5,895 nt of DNA from an uncultured Lentisphaeria bacterium (GCA_913042885.1 CAJWLW010000304.1:1-5895); one strand, 5' to 3'; numbered from the stretch's first letter, positions 1 to 5,895 are shown. Translations and numbers: made by a program. Notes: generated by a model not told the origin, from the letters alone.

Positions 1-536
1 CGGTGTACCAGATAGACTTTCGACGCGAACTTCGTGAGAAACGTCGATTCTTCGACGGCGGAGTCACCGCCGCCGATGACGACCAGCGGTTGGTCGCGAA
101 AAATGGGCAGGGCCCCGTCACACACCGCGCAAGCACTCATCCCACGGCTCCACAATTTCTCTTCGGAGGGCACGTGCATGCGGCGGGCAGTGGCGCCGGT
201 CGCAATGATCAAGGCGTGGGCTTCGACCTCGTGGCTGTCTGCTTTCACTTTGAACGTCGTCGGTGAAAAGTCGACCGAGTCGACATCTTCCTGGTAGCAG
301 GTCGCACCGAACTCCTGCGCTTGTGCCCGAAACTTCGCCATTAGGTCGGGTCCGGAAATTCCACCATCGGGAAAGCCGGGATAGTTCTCCACTTCCGTCG
401 TTGTCATGAGCTGACCGCCGGGCATGCCGCCGGACATGAAGCCTTCGAAAACGACCGGCGCCAGATCTGCGCGGGCAGCGTACAGCGCCGCTGTGAACCC
501 GGCCGGGCCGGAGCCGATTATTATAACTTTTTCCAT
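1..536 (-). CDS. trxB: Thioredoxin reductase, N-terminal part (truncated by window edge)
   Basis: Cytoplasmic flavoenzyme that passes electrons from NADPH through FAD and a redox disulfide to thioredoxin. Only the first 178 residues are in the window; the C-terminal part lies beyond the left edge. What is seen: the FAD-binding loop GSGPAG at residues 8-13; the motif [17 protein letters not shown] at about 40-56, a hallmark of low-molecular-weight thioredoxin reductases; ATGA at 112-115; the redox-active pair in CAVCDG (Cys136 and Cys139); and the start of the NADPH-binding fold, GGGDSAVEE at 155-163. The start is the ATG at 536-534, preceded by an AGGGA ribosome-binding site with a 5-base spacer. 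The protein begins directly with the FAD-binding strand ([10 protein letters not shown]), as expected. The short insert GGMPGG before QL resembles thioredoxin reductases of PVC-type bacteria and plants more than the E. coli enzyme. The upstream neighbour is an OsmC-family thiol protein on the same strand, so the two may act in the same redox network. Confidence 0.95.
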   Translation of the reverse strand, partial: MEKVIIIGSGPAGFTAALYAARADLAPVVFEGFMSGGMPGGQLMTTTEVENYPGFPDGGISGPDLMAKFRAQAQEFGATCYQEDVDSVDFSPTTFKVKADSHEVEAHALIIATGATARRMHVPSEEKLWSRGMSACAVCDGALPIFRDQPLVVIGGGDSAVEESTFLTKFASKVYLVH

Positions 537-638
537 TCAGTTCCCTGCATTGTGAATTGCGCGCTAAAGATTGAACAACACACTCAGATAAAGATATGTA
601 CGCTGCCTCTCGACCGAGATTATCCGCTGAACGTGGCA

Positions 639-666
639 AAGATAGTCAGCACCGTGAACATTGCAA
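639..666 (-). promoter_or_regulatory. Weak promoter candidate for trxB
   Basis: Read on the minus strand, a TTGCAA box (666-661) and a TATCTT box (644-639) are separated by 16 bases, about 100 bases upstream of the trxB start. Each box matches four of six sigma-70 consensus positions. It lies in the 164-base gap after the OsmC-family gene, where a promoter would be expected if the two genes are not a single transcript. The match is weak and could be chance. Confidence 0.2.
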
Positions 667-700
667 AACCATGGGCACTTGCCCGTCTCGATCGTCGATG

Positions 701-1108
701 TCAGTCGTAGATAAACGTGATCGGCGCGTCAATGTCCGGATGAATACTCTTGTGTACCGGACAGGTTCGGGCGCCGTTTTCGAGACGCTTGCGATCCTCG
801 TCTGACACCTGCCCCGGCACCCGCACAGTCACCGGCAGCCGACCAATCCGACGCACCGGTTCCGCCACCATCTCCTTCCCCACCGTGACCTGCATGCCGG
901 TGAGATCGATATCATGGCGTTCCGCCAGAATACCCATGATCGTTGCCACACACGTGCCCAGCGCCGTTGCGACAAGATCGGTCGGCGAAAAACTCTCACC
1001 CTTGCCGTGGTTGTCAACGGGTGCATCGGTGACCAACTCAGTGCCTGAGGGACCGTGCTGCGCGCGGCAGCGCAAACCGCCTTCGTAAGCAATGTTGATC
1101 TCCACCAT
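701..1108 (-). CDS. OsmC-family thiol-dependent peroxidase / redox protein
   Basis: 135-residue cytoplasmic protein of the OsmC/Ohr superfamily, closest in feel to the YhfA-like branch. Characterised OsmC and Ohr proteins reduce organic hydroperoxides with a pair of cysteines. Both family cysteines are visible: Cys53 in LGTCVATIMG, on the central helix, and Cys116 in the CPVHKSI motif near the C-terminus. The segment ESFSPTDLVATALGTC (38-53) is the usual entry to the helix carrying the first cysteine. The frame is open back to a GTG at 1165, but the ATG at 1108 is preferred. It has a strong GGAGGG ribosome-binding site six bases upstream, and the protein then starts with the expected first strand (MVEINIAYEG). 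The next gene downstream is thioredoxin reductase. Assignment to the superfamily is firm. The substrate, and whether it is a true peroxidase, cannot be read from sequence, because the YhfA branch is poorly characterised. Confidence 0.9.
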   Translation of the reverse strand: MVEINIAYEGGLRCRAQHGPSGTELVTDAPVDNHGKGESFSPTDLVATALGTCVATIMGILAERHDIDLTGMQVTVGKEMVAEPVRRIGRLPVTVRVPGQVSDEDRKRLENGARTCPVHKSIHPDIDAPITFIYD

Positions 1109-1120
1109 TTGTCGCCCTCC
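1109..1120 (-). promoter_or_regulatory. Strong ribosome-binding site that decides the OsmC-family start
   Basis: On the minus strand, GGAGGG (1120-1115) lies six bases before the ATG at 1108. This is the best Shine-Dalgarno match in the window. It rules in the 135-residue form over the form extended by 19 residues, which would begin at a GTG at 1165. Confidence 0.8.
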
Positions 1121-1137
1121 TGTGATTGATCGACTGC

Positions 1138-1165
1138 AAGATACACGGTCACAATAAAATGGCAC
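1138..1165 (-). promoter_or_regulatory. Weak promoter candidate for the OsmC-family gene
   Basis: On the minus strand, GTGCCA (1165-1160) and TATCTT (1143-1138) are separated by 16 bases, just after the predicted terminator of the upstream unit and about 30 bases before the OsmC-family start. Each box matches four of six consensus positions. Location is the main argument; the sequence match alone is weak. Confidence 0.22.
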
Positions 1166-1177
1166 TGAGGCAGGGCT

Positions 1178-1213
1178 AAAAAATCCGGAACCGCCGCGAA
1201 CGTTTCACGGTCC
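1178..1213 (-). terminator. Probable rho-independent terminator after the phosphatase gene
   Basis: Immediately after the TAG stop of the phosphatase gene, the minus strand reads GGACCG (1213-1208), a 14-base loop, CGGTTCC (1193-1187), GGA, then six T residues (1183-1178). The arms pair with one bulged T. The position directly behind a stop codon and the T tract favour a real terminator that separates the transglutaminase/FHA/phosphatase unit from the OsmC-family gene. The short imperfect stem and fairly large loop keep the confidence moderate. Confidence 0.45.
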
Positions 1214-1882
1214 CTACAACAACGCCGTCAGCTCATGCAGCGAATCAATGACCAAATCGGCATTGGCGGCGTGGATGTCACCACCGTGGTTATATCCGAA
1301 ACTCACAGCAACACAGGAAATCCCCGCCGCCTGCGCAGCTTCGATGTCGTTGATCGAATCACCGACCATCAGCGCCGTCGCCGCCGGCCGATCCAGCCGT
1401 TGCAGCGCTGCCAGCAACGGTGCCGGATCGGGTTTCAACAACGCCGTGTCGCCGCCGCCGACGACGGTTTCGAAATAGTCGCGGATCCCCAGCAACTCCA
1501 GCAGCCGGATAGTCAGTGCCGTAGGCTTGTTGGTGACAATCGCCATCTTCGCATGCCGCGACTGCAGCGCCTGCAGCAACTCGGGCGCGCCGTCGTACAG
1601 GCGGCTTTCTTCGCAGATAAAACGACCGTAATAGTCTTCAAACAGTTGATGCGCCCGTGCCAAGGTGTCCGGGCTCGCAACGCCGTCCATGTCACCGGTC
1701 AATGCGCGGTTCAGCAAACGTTCAAGACCGTTGCCAATCCATTGGCGCACGTGCCCAACGCCCGCTGGCGGTCGGCCCATGGCCAGCAGCGTACGGTCAA
1801 CATTGGCCGCCAGGTCGGGAACACTGTCAACGAGTGTACCGTCGAGATCGAACAAAAAGCTGTTAAATGCTGAGAAGTCCAA
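1214..1882 (-). CDS. gph: HAD-superfamily hydrolase, probable phosphoglycolate phosphatase
   Basis: 222-residue cytoplasmic phosphatase. Gph dephosphorylates 2-phosphoglycolate, arising from oxidative DNA damage or oxygenase reactions, to glycolate. All four HAD motifs are present. Motif I is FDLDGTLVDS, with nucleophile Asp12 and acid/base Asp14. Motif II is the Thr117 of IVTNKP. Motif III is Lys150 in LLKPDP. Motif IV is GDSIND, with Asp175 and Asp179 for Mg2+. The helical cap lies between motifs I and II (about 20-95) and includes WIGNGLERLLNRAL, a typical Gph segment; the overall length fits the Gph/PgmB group. The only reasonable start is a TTG at 1882-1880. The codon directly before it is the TAA stop of the FHA/PEGA gene, in the same frame, and the first internal ATG (Met35) would remove motif I. 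No clear Shine-Dalgarno is seen, so translation is probably coupled to the upstream gene. Related HAD phosphatases with other substrates cannot be excluded. Confidence 0.87.
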   Translation of the reverse strand: MDFSAFNSFLFDLDGTLVDSVPDLAANVDRTLLAMGRPPAGVGHVRQWIGNGLERLLNRALTGDMDGVASPDTLARAHQLFEDYYGRFICEESRLYDGAPELLQALQSRHAKMAIVTNKPTALTIRLLELLGIRDYFETVVGGGDTALLKPDPAPLLAALQRLDRPAATALMVGDSINDIEAAQAAGISCVAVSFGYNHGGDIHAANADLVIDSLHELTALL

Positions 1883-3349
1883 TTAGAAATTGTCCCGGCG
1901 TTCGTCTTCCGCCTGTTCCTCCTCGGCAACGATCTCGCGGATGTCCTTCACACGCGTCGCGATGATTGTCACGTCCTGCGTCGCTGAGGTCGCGACCAGC
2001 AGATCGCCGTGAACCATGAGGCGCTTGAGCATGCCGCGCACGACCGTGCCGTCGATAAGTGTCACTTCGGTATCCGGCGACCAGACGGTGACGTGTACCA
2101 ACCCCATAACGCCGGATTCGATCCTGACTTTTTTCGAGGCCGATTTCTTGCCCCCGTATTCCATGTGCACGCTGTAGTCGCCTTCCTTGAGTCCTTCGAT
2201 GCGCAACGGCCGTGAGCGCCGGTAGCCGGTCTGCGTGGGCTCGCTCAGGCCGTGTAGATGCCCATCGATAAACACCCGGGCCGGCGCCGGCAACGTGACG
2301 ACCTGCACGGAACCCAGATTCGGCTTCAGGTCGGCGTGCATCGATGTGGCGCGGTGGTTGCTGATTATTATGCGCTCGGCGTGGATCTCGTACCCGAACT
2401 GCACGACCCGCAGTTCATATTCGCCGGGATCGAAGCCCGATACCGCATAAGGTGTGCGGCCGAGCAATTGCCGGCCAAGCATGACGGCGGCACCAACAGG
2501 TTTGCTGCTGATCAGGCAGGTGCCGCTCTCCTGCGTCAGTTCGAAGGGCTGATCGAAGCTGCGATCAGTCTGCGGTATGAAAATCACCCGCTTCATCGAC
2601 CGGTACCCGGGCTTCTCCAAGCGGATCTTGTGACTGCCGACCGGCAGCCGCTGCAGCAGCAGCGGTGTCAGCCCTTCAGAACGCTCGTTGAGGATGACGT
2701 CGGCGCCCGGCGGCAAGGTCTTCAGAAGATAGTGTCCGAGCTGCGGCCGGGTGTGGGTAGGGCCGGTACCGCGGAAATCGCCGCCGGTGTCCGTATCGAC
2801 CTCGCGCGGCGTCCGCAGTTCACCGATGTCGGAGCCGTCCGTATCGTTTATCGGATGCACGTCGGTAACATCGGGCCTCGGTTCGGTGGGCTCTGCCGGC
2901 GACCGCTGTCCGACCCACCAGATCACCAACAGCACGATTGCAGCAATGACAACAGCGACACTCGCGTAGAGTGGCCCGTTGCTCCTTGGCGGCGGCGCGG
3001 TGCCAGCAGGTTTGGGACTGGCGATCTGCGGCGGCGCCTTTTTTTCCATCGCTTGAACAGCATCGTCGGCAATAAATAGAAGGATACGCGAGCTAATACC
3101 GATACGGTCCTGCGATTTCAAGGTCTGCGTTTTTTTGATGCGTTGACCATTGATCCGTACGCCATTGCGGCTGTCGAGGTCTTCCAGCACGAAATCGTCG
3201 CCGTCGCGCAGAATGCGGGCATGGTGCCGCGACACGCCATCCTCGTCGAGGACAATATCGCAGTCAGCTTCGCGCCCGATGGACATCTCGTCGCTGTGCA
3301 GATCAACAACGCGTCCGGCAAATGGCCCGTCTAAAAATCTCAGTTTCAT
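1883..3349 (-). CDS. FHA domain - transmembrane - triple PEGA-like protein
   Basis: 488-residue predicted inner-membrane protein. Residues 1-95 form an FHA domain, a phosphothreonine-binding fold. Its key residues are intact: Gly25-Arg26, Ser40-Arg41 and His43 in SRHHA, and Asn62-Gly63 in DSRNG. A Pro/Lys-rich linker leads to one hydrophobic helix at about 127-147. An acidic, Thr-rich spacer (about 150-200) follows. Three PEGA-like beta repeats then occur at about 206-272, 277-342 and 346-412, each opening with a P-x-x-A turn (PPGA, PVGA, PAPA) and containing a GxY turn (PGEY, EGDY) or a PVGSHKI equivalent. PEGA domains are usually extracytoplasmic, which fits an inside-FHA, outside-PEGA topology. 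Residues about 425-470 look like a small beta-barrel (LIDGTVVRG to VKDIREI), and the tail is highly acidic. The start is an ATG with no evident Shine-Dalgarno. It lies 48 bases after the transglutaminase gene and directly abuts gph. I know no specific name; a signalling or scaffold role for envelope assembly is inference. Confidence 0.88.
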   Translation of the reverse strand: MKLRFLDGPFAGRVVDLHSDEMSIGREADCDIVLDEDGVSRHHARILRDGDDFVLEDLDSRNGVRINGQRIKKTQTLKSQDRIGISSRILLFIADDAVQAMEKKAPPQIASPKPAGTAPPPRSNGPLYASVAVVIAAIVLLVIWWVGQRSPAEPTEPRPDVTDVHPINDTDGSDIGELRTPREVDTDTGGDFRGTGPTHTRPQLGHYLLKTLPPGADVILNERSEGLTPLLLQRLPVGSHKIRLEKPGYRSMKRVIFIPQTDRSFDQPFELTQESGTCLISSKPVGAAVMLGRQLLGRTPYAVSGFDPGEYELRVVQFGYEIHAERIIISNHRATSMHADLKPNLGSVQVVTLPAPARVFIDGHLHGLSEPTQTGYRRSRPLRIEGLKEGDYSVHMEYGGKKSASKKVRIESGVMGLVHVTVWSPDTEVTLIDGTVVRGMLKRLMVHGDLLVATSATQDVTIIATRVKDIREIVAEEEQAEDERRDNF

Positions 3350-3371
3350 CTGAACCGTGGGTTGAACTCAG

Positions 3372-3386
3372 CGGCGAGTGACGCCG
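3372..3386 (-). other. Small perfect hairpin between the transglutaminase and FHA genes
   Basis: CGGCG and CGCCG arms pair perfectly around a 5-base loop (TCACT on the minus strand) in the 48-base gap between the two genes. No T tract follows, so it is not a rho-independent terminator. It could stabilise the upstream mRNA end or adjust the ratio of the two products, or it may be chance in GC-rich DNA. Confidence 0.3.
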
Positions 3387-3397
3387 AGGGCGGCCTG

Positions 3398-5578
3398 TCA
3401 ATGTCCCGATATCCAGGCAGCGACGCGCCTGGCATAGCTGTCGATAGTTTCCAGGCTGGGCGGTGACGGTGCATAGCGCAGCGCCTCGTATTCAGTGAGC
3501 AGCGCCGCCAACTCGCTGCCATAAGGTACCTTGGCATCATCAATCCTGCGAATGAAGTCGCCGATAGTCATCCAGTGTTGCCGATGGACGTGATGGCGGG
3601 CCATGAAATGTTCGAGGCGTGACCGCACCCGCTGCAGCTCGCGGACCCACGCATCCTGCGGCCGCTGCAGTCGGTGCCAGCGCATCAGCAGGATGACAGC
3701 GACAACCAGCAACGGCCAGGCAATATACCATGGACCGTACCAGAAAATCCAGGAAATGCCCCTGCCGATACTGCCCAGGCTCACAACGATCGCTGTTGCG
3801 AAATAGCCACGTTTGATATTGGTAAATACAGCCGTCCACAACGTCCGGACGCTCTCGGAGACAGCATCCCACGCACCGGTCCGATCAGTGCCCAGCGGTA
3901 TGCCGCTCGCCGGCGTCGGCTCGACGAGGACCCAGCGCCCCTGCTCGCGCAGATAGGCTTCCGCCCAGGCGTGACAGTCGCCGGTCCGGGCGATCCAGTG
4001 CCCGTCGAGCGGATGCGCCTCCAGACATACGAAGCCGGTCACGTATCGGCTCGGTACACCATGACTGCGCAGCAGGAGAACCGCCGCAGTGGCAAACAGT
4101 TCGCAGTGACCGGCTTTCGCCGTGTCGAGGAAACCGATGACCGGGTCCTGGTCTGCCGGCAATTGCACCCCGAGCTGGTAATCGAAGTTGTTGGTCATGT
4201 ACGACTCGATCCGACGCACCTGGTCCAGTTCTGTCTCCGCCCCTGCAAAGATTCGCTCAGCTTTCTGCTGCAGCGGTTGGCGGAGCAGTTCGGGAACGCG
4301 CAGGTAGGGTTGCAGGTCACGCTCTGACACGGGTCGCGACGCACTATTGAAGGCAGCACGCTGCACGATTGCCGGGACGTTGAGCGAGTAACCGCCCTTT
4401 TCCTCCCATTCACGGGGCTGCAGGACGCCTTCGCGGTTGGCCAGCAGCGCCTCCGCGATCAGTTCAACAGTGGCCGTGTTGCCCGTGGCCAGCAGCGCGT
4501 CGCTACGGAAGTCGCCCGACGGAAAGATGTCGATCCTCGCACTACTGTCGTCGACGTCGACACCCGGGTAGCGGAACGTCCGGCTCGCCCGGCCGGCGCT
4601 GATGTTCGATGACAGCGGCAATGCCGAGTCTGTCAGTGCCCAGCGCCCTTCGGCGTACGCATGGTAGCAGAAACCGCGCAGGTAGCCCGGTGCCTGTTCG
4701 GAACGGGCCCGCAACACAATCCGCTTCTCGTGCTCTGTGACGAAACTGCTGATCGTCCGGTTCAGATCGACGTTGCCGGTGAACACGACGGTGCGCGAAC
4801 GCTGCCCGATGAGCATCTGGACAAATGGATCGGCCGCCGCTTCTACCAGCCGGTAATATCTGACGATCAACATGCAGTTGGCGGCAACCAGAGCCGCCAG
4901 GAGCGCGGTCGACAAACTCCACACCGCCAGGCGCCAGGCCCAGCGCGGGCGCTTCGAAGATGGGCGCCGGGCCAACGGCATGGCATTGTTCAGCAGCGGC
5001 AGGAACGCCGCCATTTGCACGGCCAGAAAGATGCCAAAGACAAAGAACCGGCTGGTCCACGGCGGTGTCTCAACAACCATACGGACATTGACCGGGTCGT
5101 TCAGACAACTGCCCTGGATCATCAGTCCGCACACCGAGCACGTCAGGATAGTGCCGAGCACCCGGGGTGTCTGCGGCAGGAACGTCGCGCACACACCGAC
5201 AGTGATCAGGAACGGAAAAACAACCTCCGTCGGCAGCGGCATGAAGAATCGATCACCGTCCACGGGATACAACAGGTCGAGAAGCACCGTCCCGACGGAG
5301 GCAATGGTCAGGGAATAGACGACGGTACGGACGGTCAGTGCCATCGGGCGGCGAATGATCGTCGAAAGCAGTAGCACACCGGCGGCAATTACCGCGATCA
5401 AGGGCGCGTCACCGAGGAACGCATAGGCGCCACACGGGCAGAGCAGCACCCAGGCGCACAAAAACGTCACCAGCCGCTGCTTGGGTTTACCCGGTTTTGC
5501 CGGTACTGTTTGGTCAACTTTCAACAGGGTGGTCGACTCTTGGTTATGATCGCGACTTCCAGATCCTGGACGCTTCAA
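3398..5578 (-). CDS. Membrane transglutaminase-like cysteine protease/transferase, TgpA-type
   Basis: 726-residue inner-membrane protein. About seven hydrophobic helices occupy residues 35-238 (about 35-53, 57-75, 81-102, 117-135, 139-157, 177-197 and 215-238). A large presumed periplasmic region (about 240-590) follows. It ends in a transglutaminase-like domain with Cys492 in AGHCELFATAAVLLLRSHG, His536 in DCHAWAEAYL and Glu553 in WVLVEPTPAS, the position usually held by the triad Asp. One or two helices (about 593-633) bring the chain back to the cytoplasm, where a 93-residue helical tail resembles the DUF4129-like tail of TgpA proteins. The family is known from Pseudomonas TgpA, a periplasmic transglutaminase-fold protein needed for viability; its substrate is not firmly known. 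No ATG is available at the 5' end. The first start after an in-frame stop is the TTG at 5578, with AGGAAG eight bases upstream. A TTG at 5524 is an alternative. It is the first gene of the unit with the FHA/PEGA protein. Confidence 0.88.
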   Translation of the reverse strand: MKRPGSGSRDHNQESTTLLKVDQTVPAKPGKPKQRLVTFLCAWVLLCPCGAYAFLGDAPLIAVIAAGVLLLSTIIRRPMALTVRTVVYSLTIASVGTVLLDLLYPVDGDRFFMPLPTEVVFPFLITVGVCATFLPQTPRVLGTILTCSVCGLMIQGSCLNDPVNVRMVVETPPWTSRFFVFGIFLAVQMAAFLPLLNNAMPLARRPSSKRPRWAWRLAVWSLSTALLAALVAANCMLIVRYYRLVEAAADPFVQMLIGQRSRTVVFTGNVDLNRTISSFVTEHEKRIVLRARSEQAPGYLRGFCYHAYAEGRWALTDSALPLSSNISAGRASRTFRYPGVDVDDSSARIDIFPSGDFRSDALLATGNTATVELIAEALLANREGVLQPREWEEKGGYSLNVPAIVQRAAFNSASRPVSERDLQPYLRVPELLRQPLQQKAERIFAGAETELDQVRRIESYMTNNFDYQLGVQLPADQDPVIGFLDTAKAGHCELFATAAVLLLRSHGVPSRYVTGFVCLEAHPLDGHWIARTGDCHAWAEAYLREQGRWVLVEPTPASGIPLGTDRTGAWDAVSESVRTLWTAVFTNIKRGYFATAIVVSLGSIGRGISWIFWYGPWYIAWPLLVVAVILLMRWHRLQRPQDAWVRELQRVRSRLEHFMARHHVHRQHWMTIGDFIRRIDDAKVPYGSELAALLTEYEALRYAPSPPSLETIDSYARRVAAWISGH

Positions 5579-5895
5579 CTCGCGTTCTTCCTGGCCATGA
5601 GCCTGCCGCTGGCGGCGGAACGGCTGAAGCTGGGGCGGTCCGTTACGCTCGAAGCTGCCGGACTCAAAATGAGACCGTTAACAGGCTTTGTCAATAGTCC
5701 GCTGCCGATGCCGACGACCCACGGTTACCGTAGCCGGACGACCGGCAAACGCACCGAAGCCCATGACCCGCGCGAACTCTGGCTGCGCGATCAGCAACTG
5801 GCGATGTTCAAGAGCAACGACGGCCACATCGCCGTCGGTGAACTCACCTGCAACGTCCTGACCAGATTGCCGTTGATCAACAACGAACATGTCAC
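5546..5895 (+). CDS. Exported protein of unknown function, N-terminal part (truncated by window edge)
   Basis: The frame is open from the ATG at 5546 to the window end, giving 116 residues with no stop. Residues 1-24 look like a Sec signal peptide: a short polar N-region with Arg6, a hydrophobic core (LQLAFFLAMSLPL), and a likely cleavage after Ala23-Ala24. The mature part begins ERLKLGRSVTL and includes SPLPMPTTHGYRSR (51-64), DPRELWLRDQ (74-83) and a single cysteine at 102. Codons strongly favour G or C in the third position, like the neighbouring genes, which supports real coding. No good Shine-Dalgarno lies close to the ATG; an AGGGTGG at 5526-5532 is too distant to be convincing. The alternative ATG at 5597 would destroy the signal peptide. 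The start overlaps the divergent transglutaminase gene by 33 bases. I do not recognise the family. Confidence 0.65.
   Translation, partial: MIATSRSWTLQLAFFLAMSLPLAAERLKLGRSVTLEAAGLKMRPLTGFVNSPLPMPTTHGYRSRTTGKRTEAHDPRELWLRDQQLAMFKSNDGHIAVGELTCNVLTRLPLINNEHV
5666..5694 (-). promoter_or_regulatory. Promoter candidate for the transglutaminase/FHA/phosphatase unit
   Basis: On the minus strand, a perfect TTGACA (5694-5689) is followed after 17 bases by CATTTT (5671-5666), which matches three of six -10 positions. It lies about 90 bases upstream of the transglutaminase TTG start and inside the rightward secreted-protein gene. The perfect -35 box, ideal spacing and location are suggestive; the -10 box is poor. 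Confidence 0.33.

Noticed and set aside
118..639. 173-residue open frame on the minus strand
   Set aside because: It is an out-of-frame shadow of the thioredoxin reductase gene, whose own frame contains intact FAD, CxxC and NADPH motifs. The shadow is Arg-rich and has no domain.
673..684. Short inverted repeat GGGC/GCCC after the OsmC-family gene as a terminator
   Set aside because: The stem is only four base pairs and only a weak run of T follows several bases later; too little to call.
537..700. Small gene or RNA in the gap between the OsmC-family gene and trxB
   Set aside because: No coding frame with a ribosome-binding site fits inside, and I see no stable extended fold; it probably holds only the trxB promoter and leader.
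1109..1165. 19-residue N-terminal extension of the OsmC-family protein from a GTG at 1165
   Set aside because: The internal ATG at 1108 has the strongest ribosome-binding site in the window and matches the family's usual start. The extension would also cover the candidate promoter.
1235..1873. 212-residue open frame on the plus strand
   Set aside because: It is antisense to the phosphatase gene, which has all four HAD motifs in its own frame.
2258..3079. 273-residue open frame on the plus strand
   Set aside because: It lies opposite the FHA/PEGA gene, has no recognisable motif and a composition typical of antisense frames in GC-rich DNA.
3674..4327. 217-residue open frame on the plus strand
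   Set aside because: It is antisense to the transglutaminase catalytic domain, whose Cys and His motifs fix the true frame.
4661..5374. 237-residue open frame on the plus strand, rich in Arg, Gln and His
   Set aside because: It is antisense to the membrane helices of the transglutaminase; hydrophobic codons read backwards give this composition.
5678..5890. 70-residue open frame on the minus strand at the right edge
   Set aside because: It is antisense to the secreted-protein frame, which has a signal peptide and better codon use. I cannot fully exclude it, as both are seen only in part.

Overview
The window is about 5.9 kb of GC-rich, densely coding bacterial DNA. Five of its six genes read leftward (minus strand). 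One partial gene reads rightward at the right edge. I see no rRNA, tRNA, CRISPR array, insertion sequence or phage gene. The proteins point to a Gram-negative-type bacterium. The GGxPGGQL loop of the thioredoxin reductase and the pairing of an FHA/PEGA protein with a membrane transglutaminase make me lean towards the PVC group (Verrucomicrobiota, Kiritimatiellota or Lentisphaerota). This is a weak call, because the phosphoglycolate phosphatase looks equally proteobacterial.

Right half (5578 to 1214, minus strand): an apparent three-gene operon. It runs from a membrane transglutaminase-like protein (TgpA type) to an FHA-transmembrane-triple-PEGA protein and then to a HAD phosphatase resembling Gph. 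The first two genes are 48 bases apart. The second and third abut with no gap: a TAA stop is followed at once, in the same reading frame, by a TTG start. A hairpin with a T tract just after the phosphatase stop probably ends the unit. The first two products look like one envelope module: an external protease or transglutaminase domain anchored by several membrane helices, and a single-pass protein that could bind phosphothreonine inside the cell and structural ligands outside it. The phosphatase looks metabolic and may simply be carried along.

Left part (1165 to 1, minus strand): an OsmC-family thiol protein with a strong ribosome-binding site, a 164-base gap, then the N-terminal 178 residues of thioredoxin reductase, which runs off the left edge. 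Both are thiol-redox genes and may be co-regulated. Each has a weak promoter candidate with the same TATCTT -10 box and a 16-base spacer.

Right edge (5546 to 5895, plus strand): the start of a gene for an exported protein of unknown function. It has a clear signal peptide and runs off the window. Its start overlaps the start of the transglutaminase gene head to head, so the two promoters must lie inside each other's coding regions. A perfect TTGACA box for the leftward operon is visible inside this rightward gene.

Nothing here clearly amounts to an undescribed defence or mobile system. The points most worth a second look are the FHA/PEGA-transglutaminase module, the in-frame TAA-TTG junction, the overlapping divergent starts and the unknown secreted protein.
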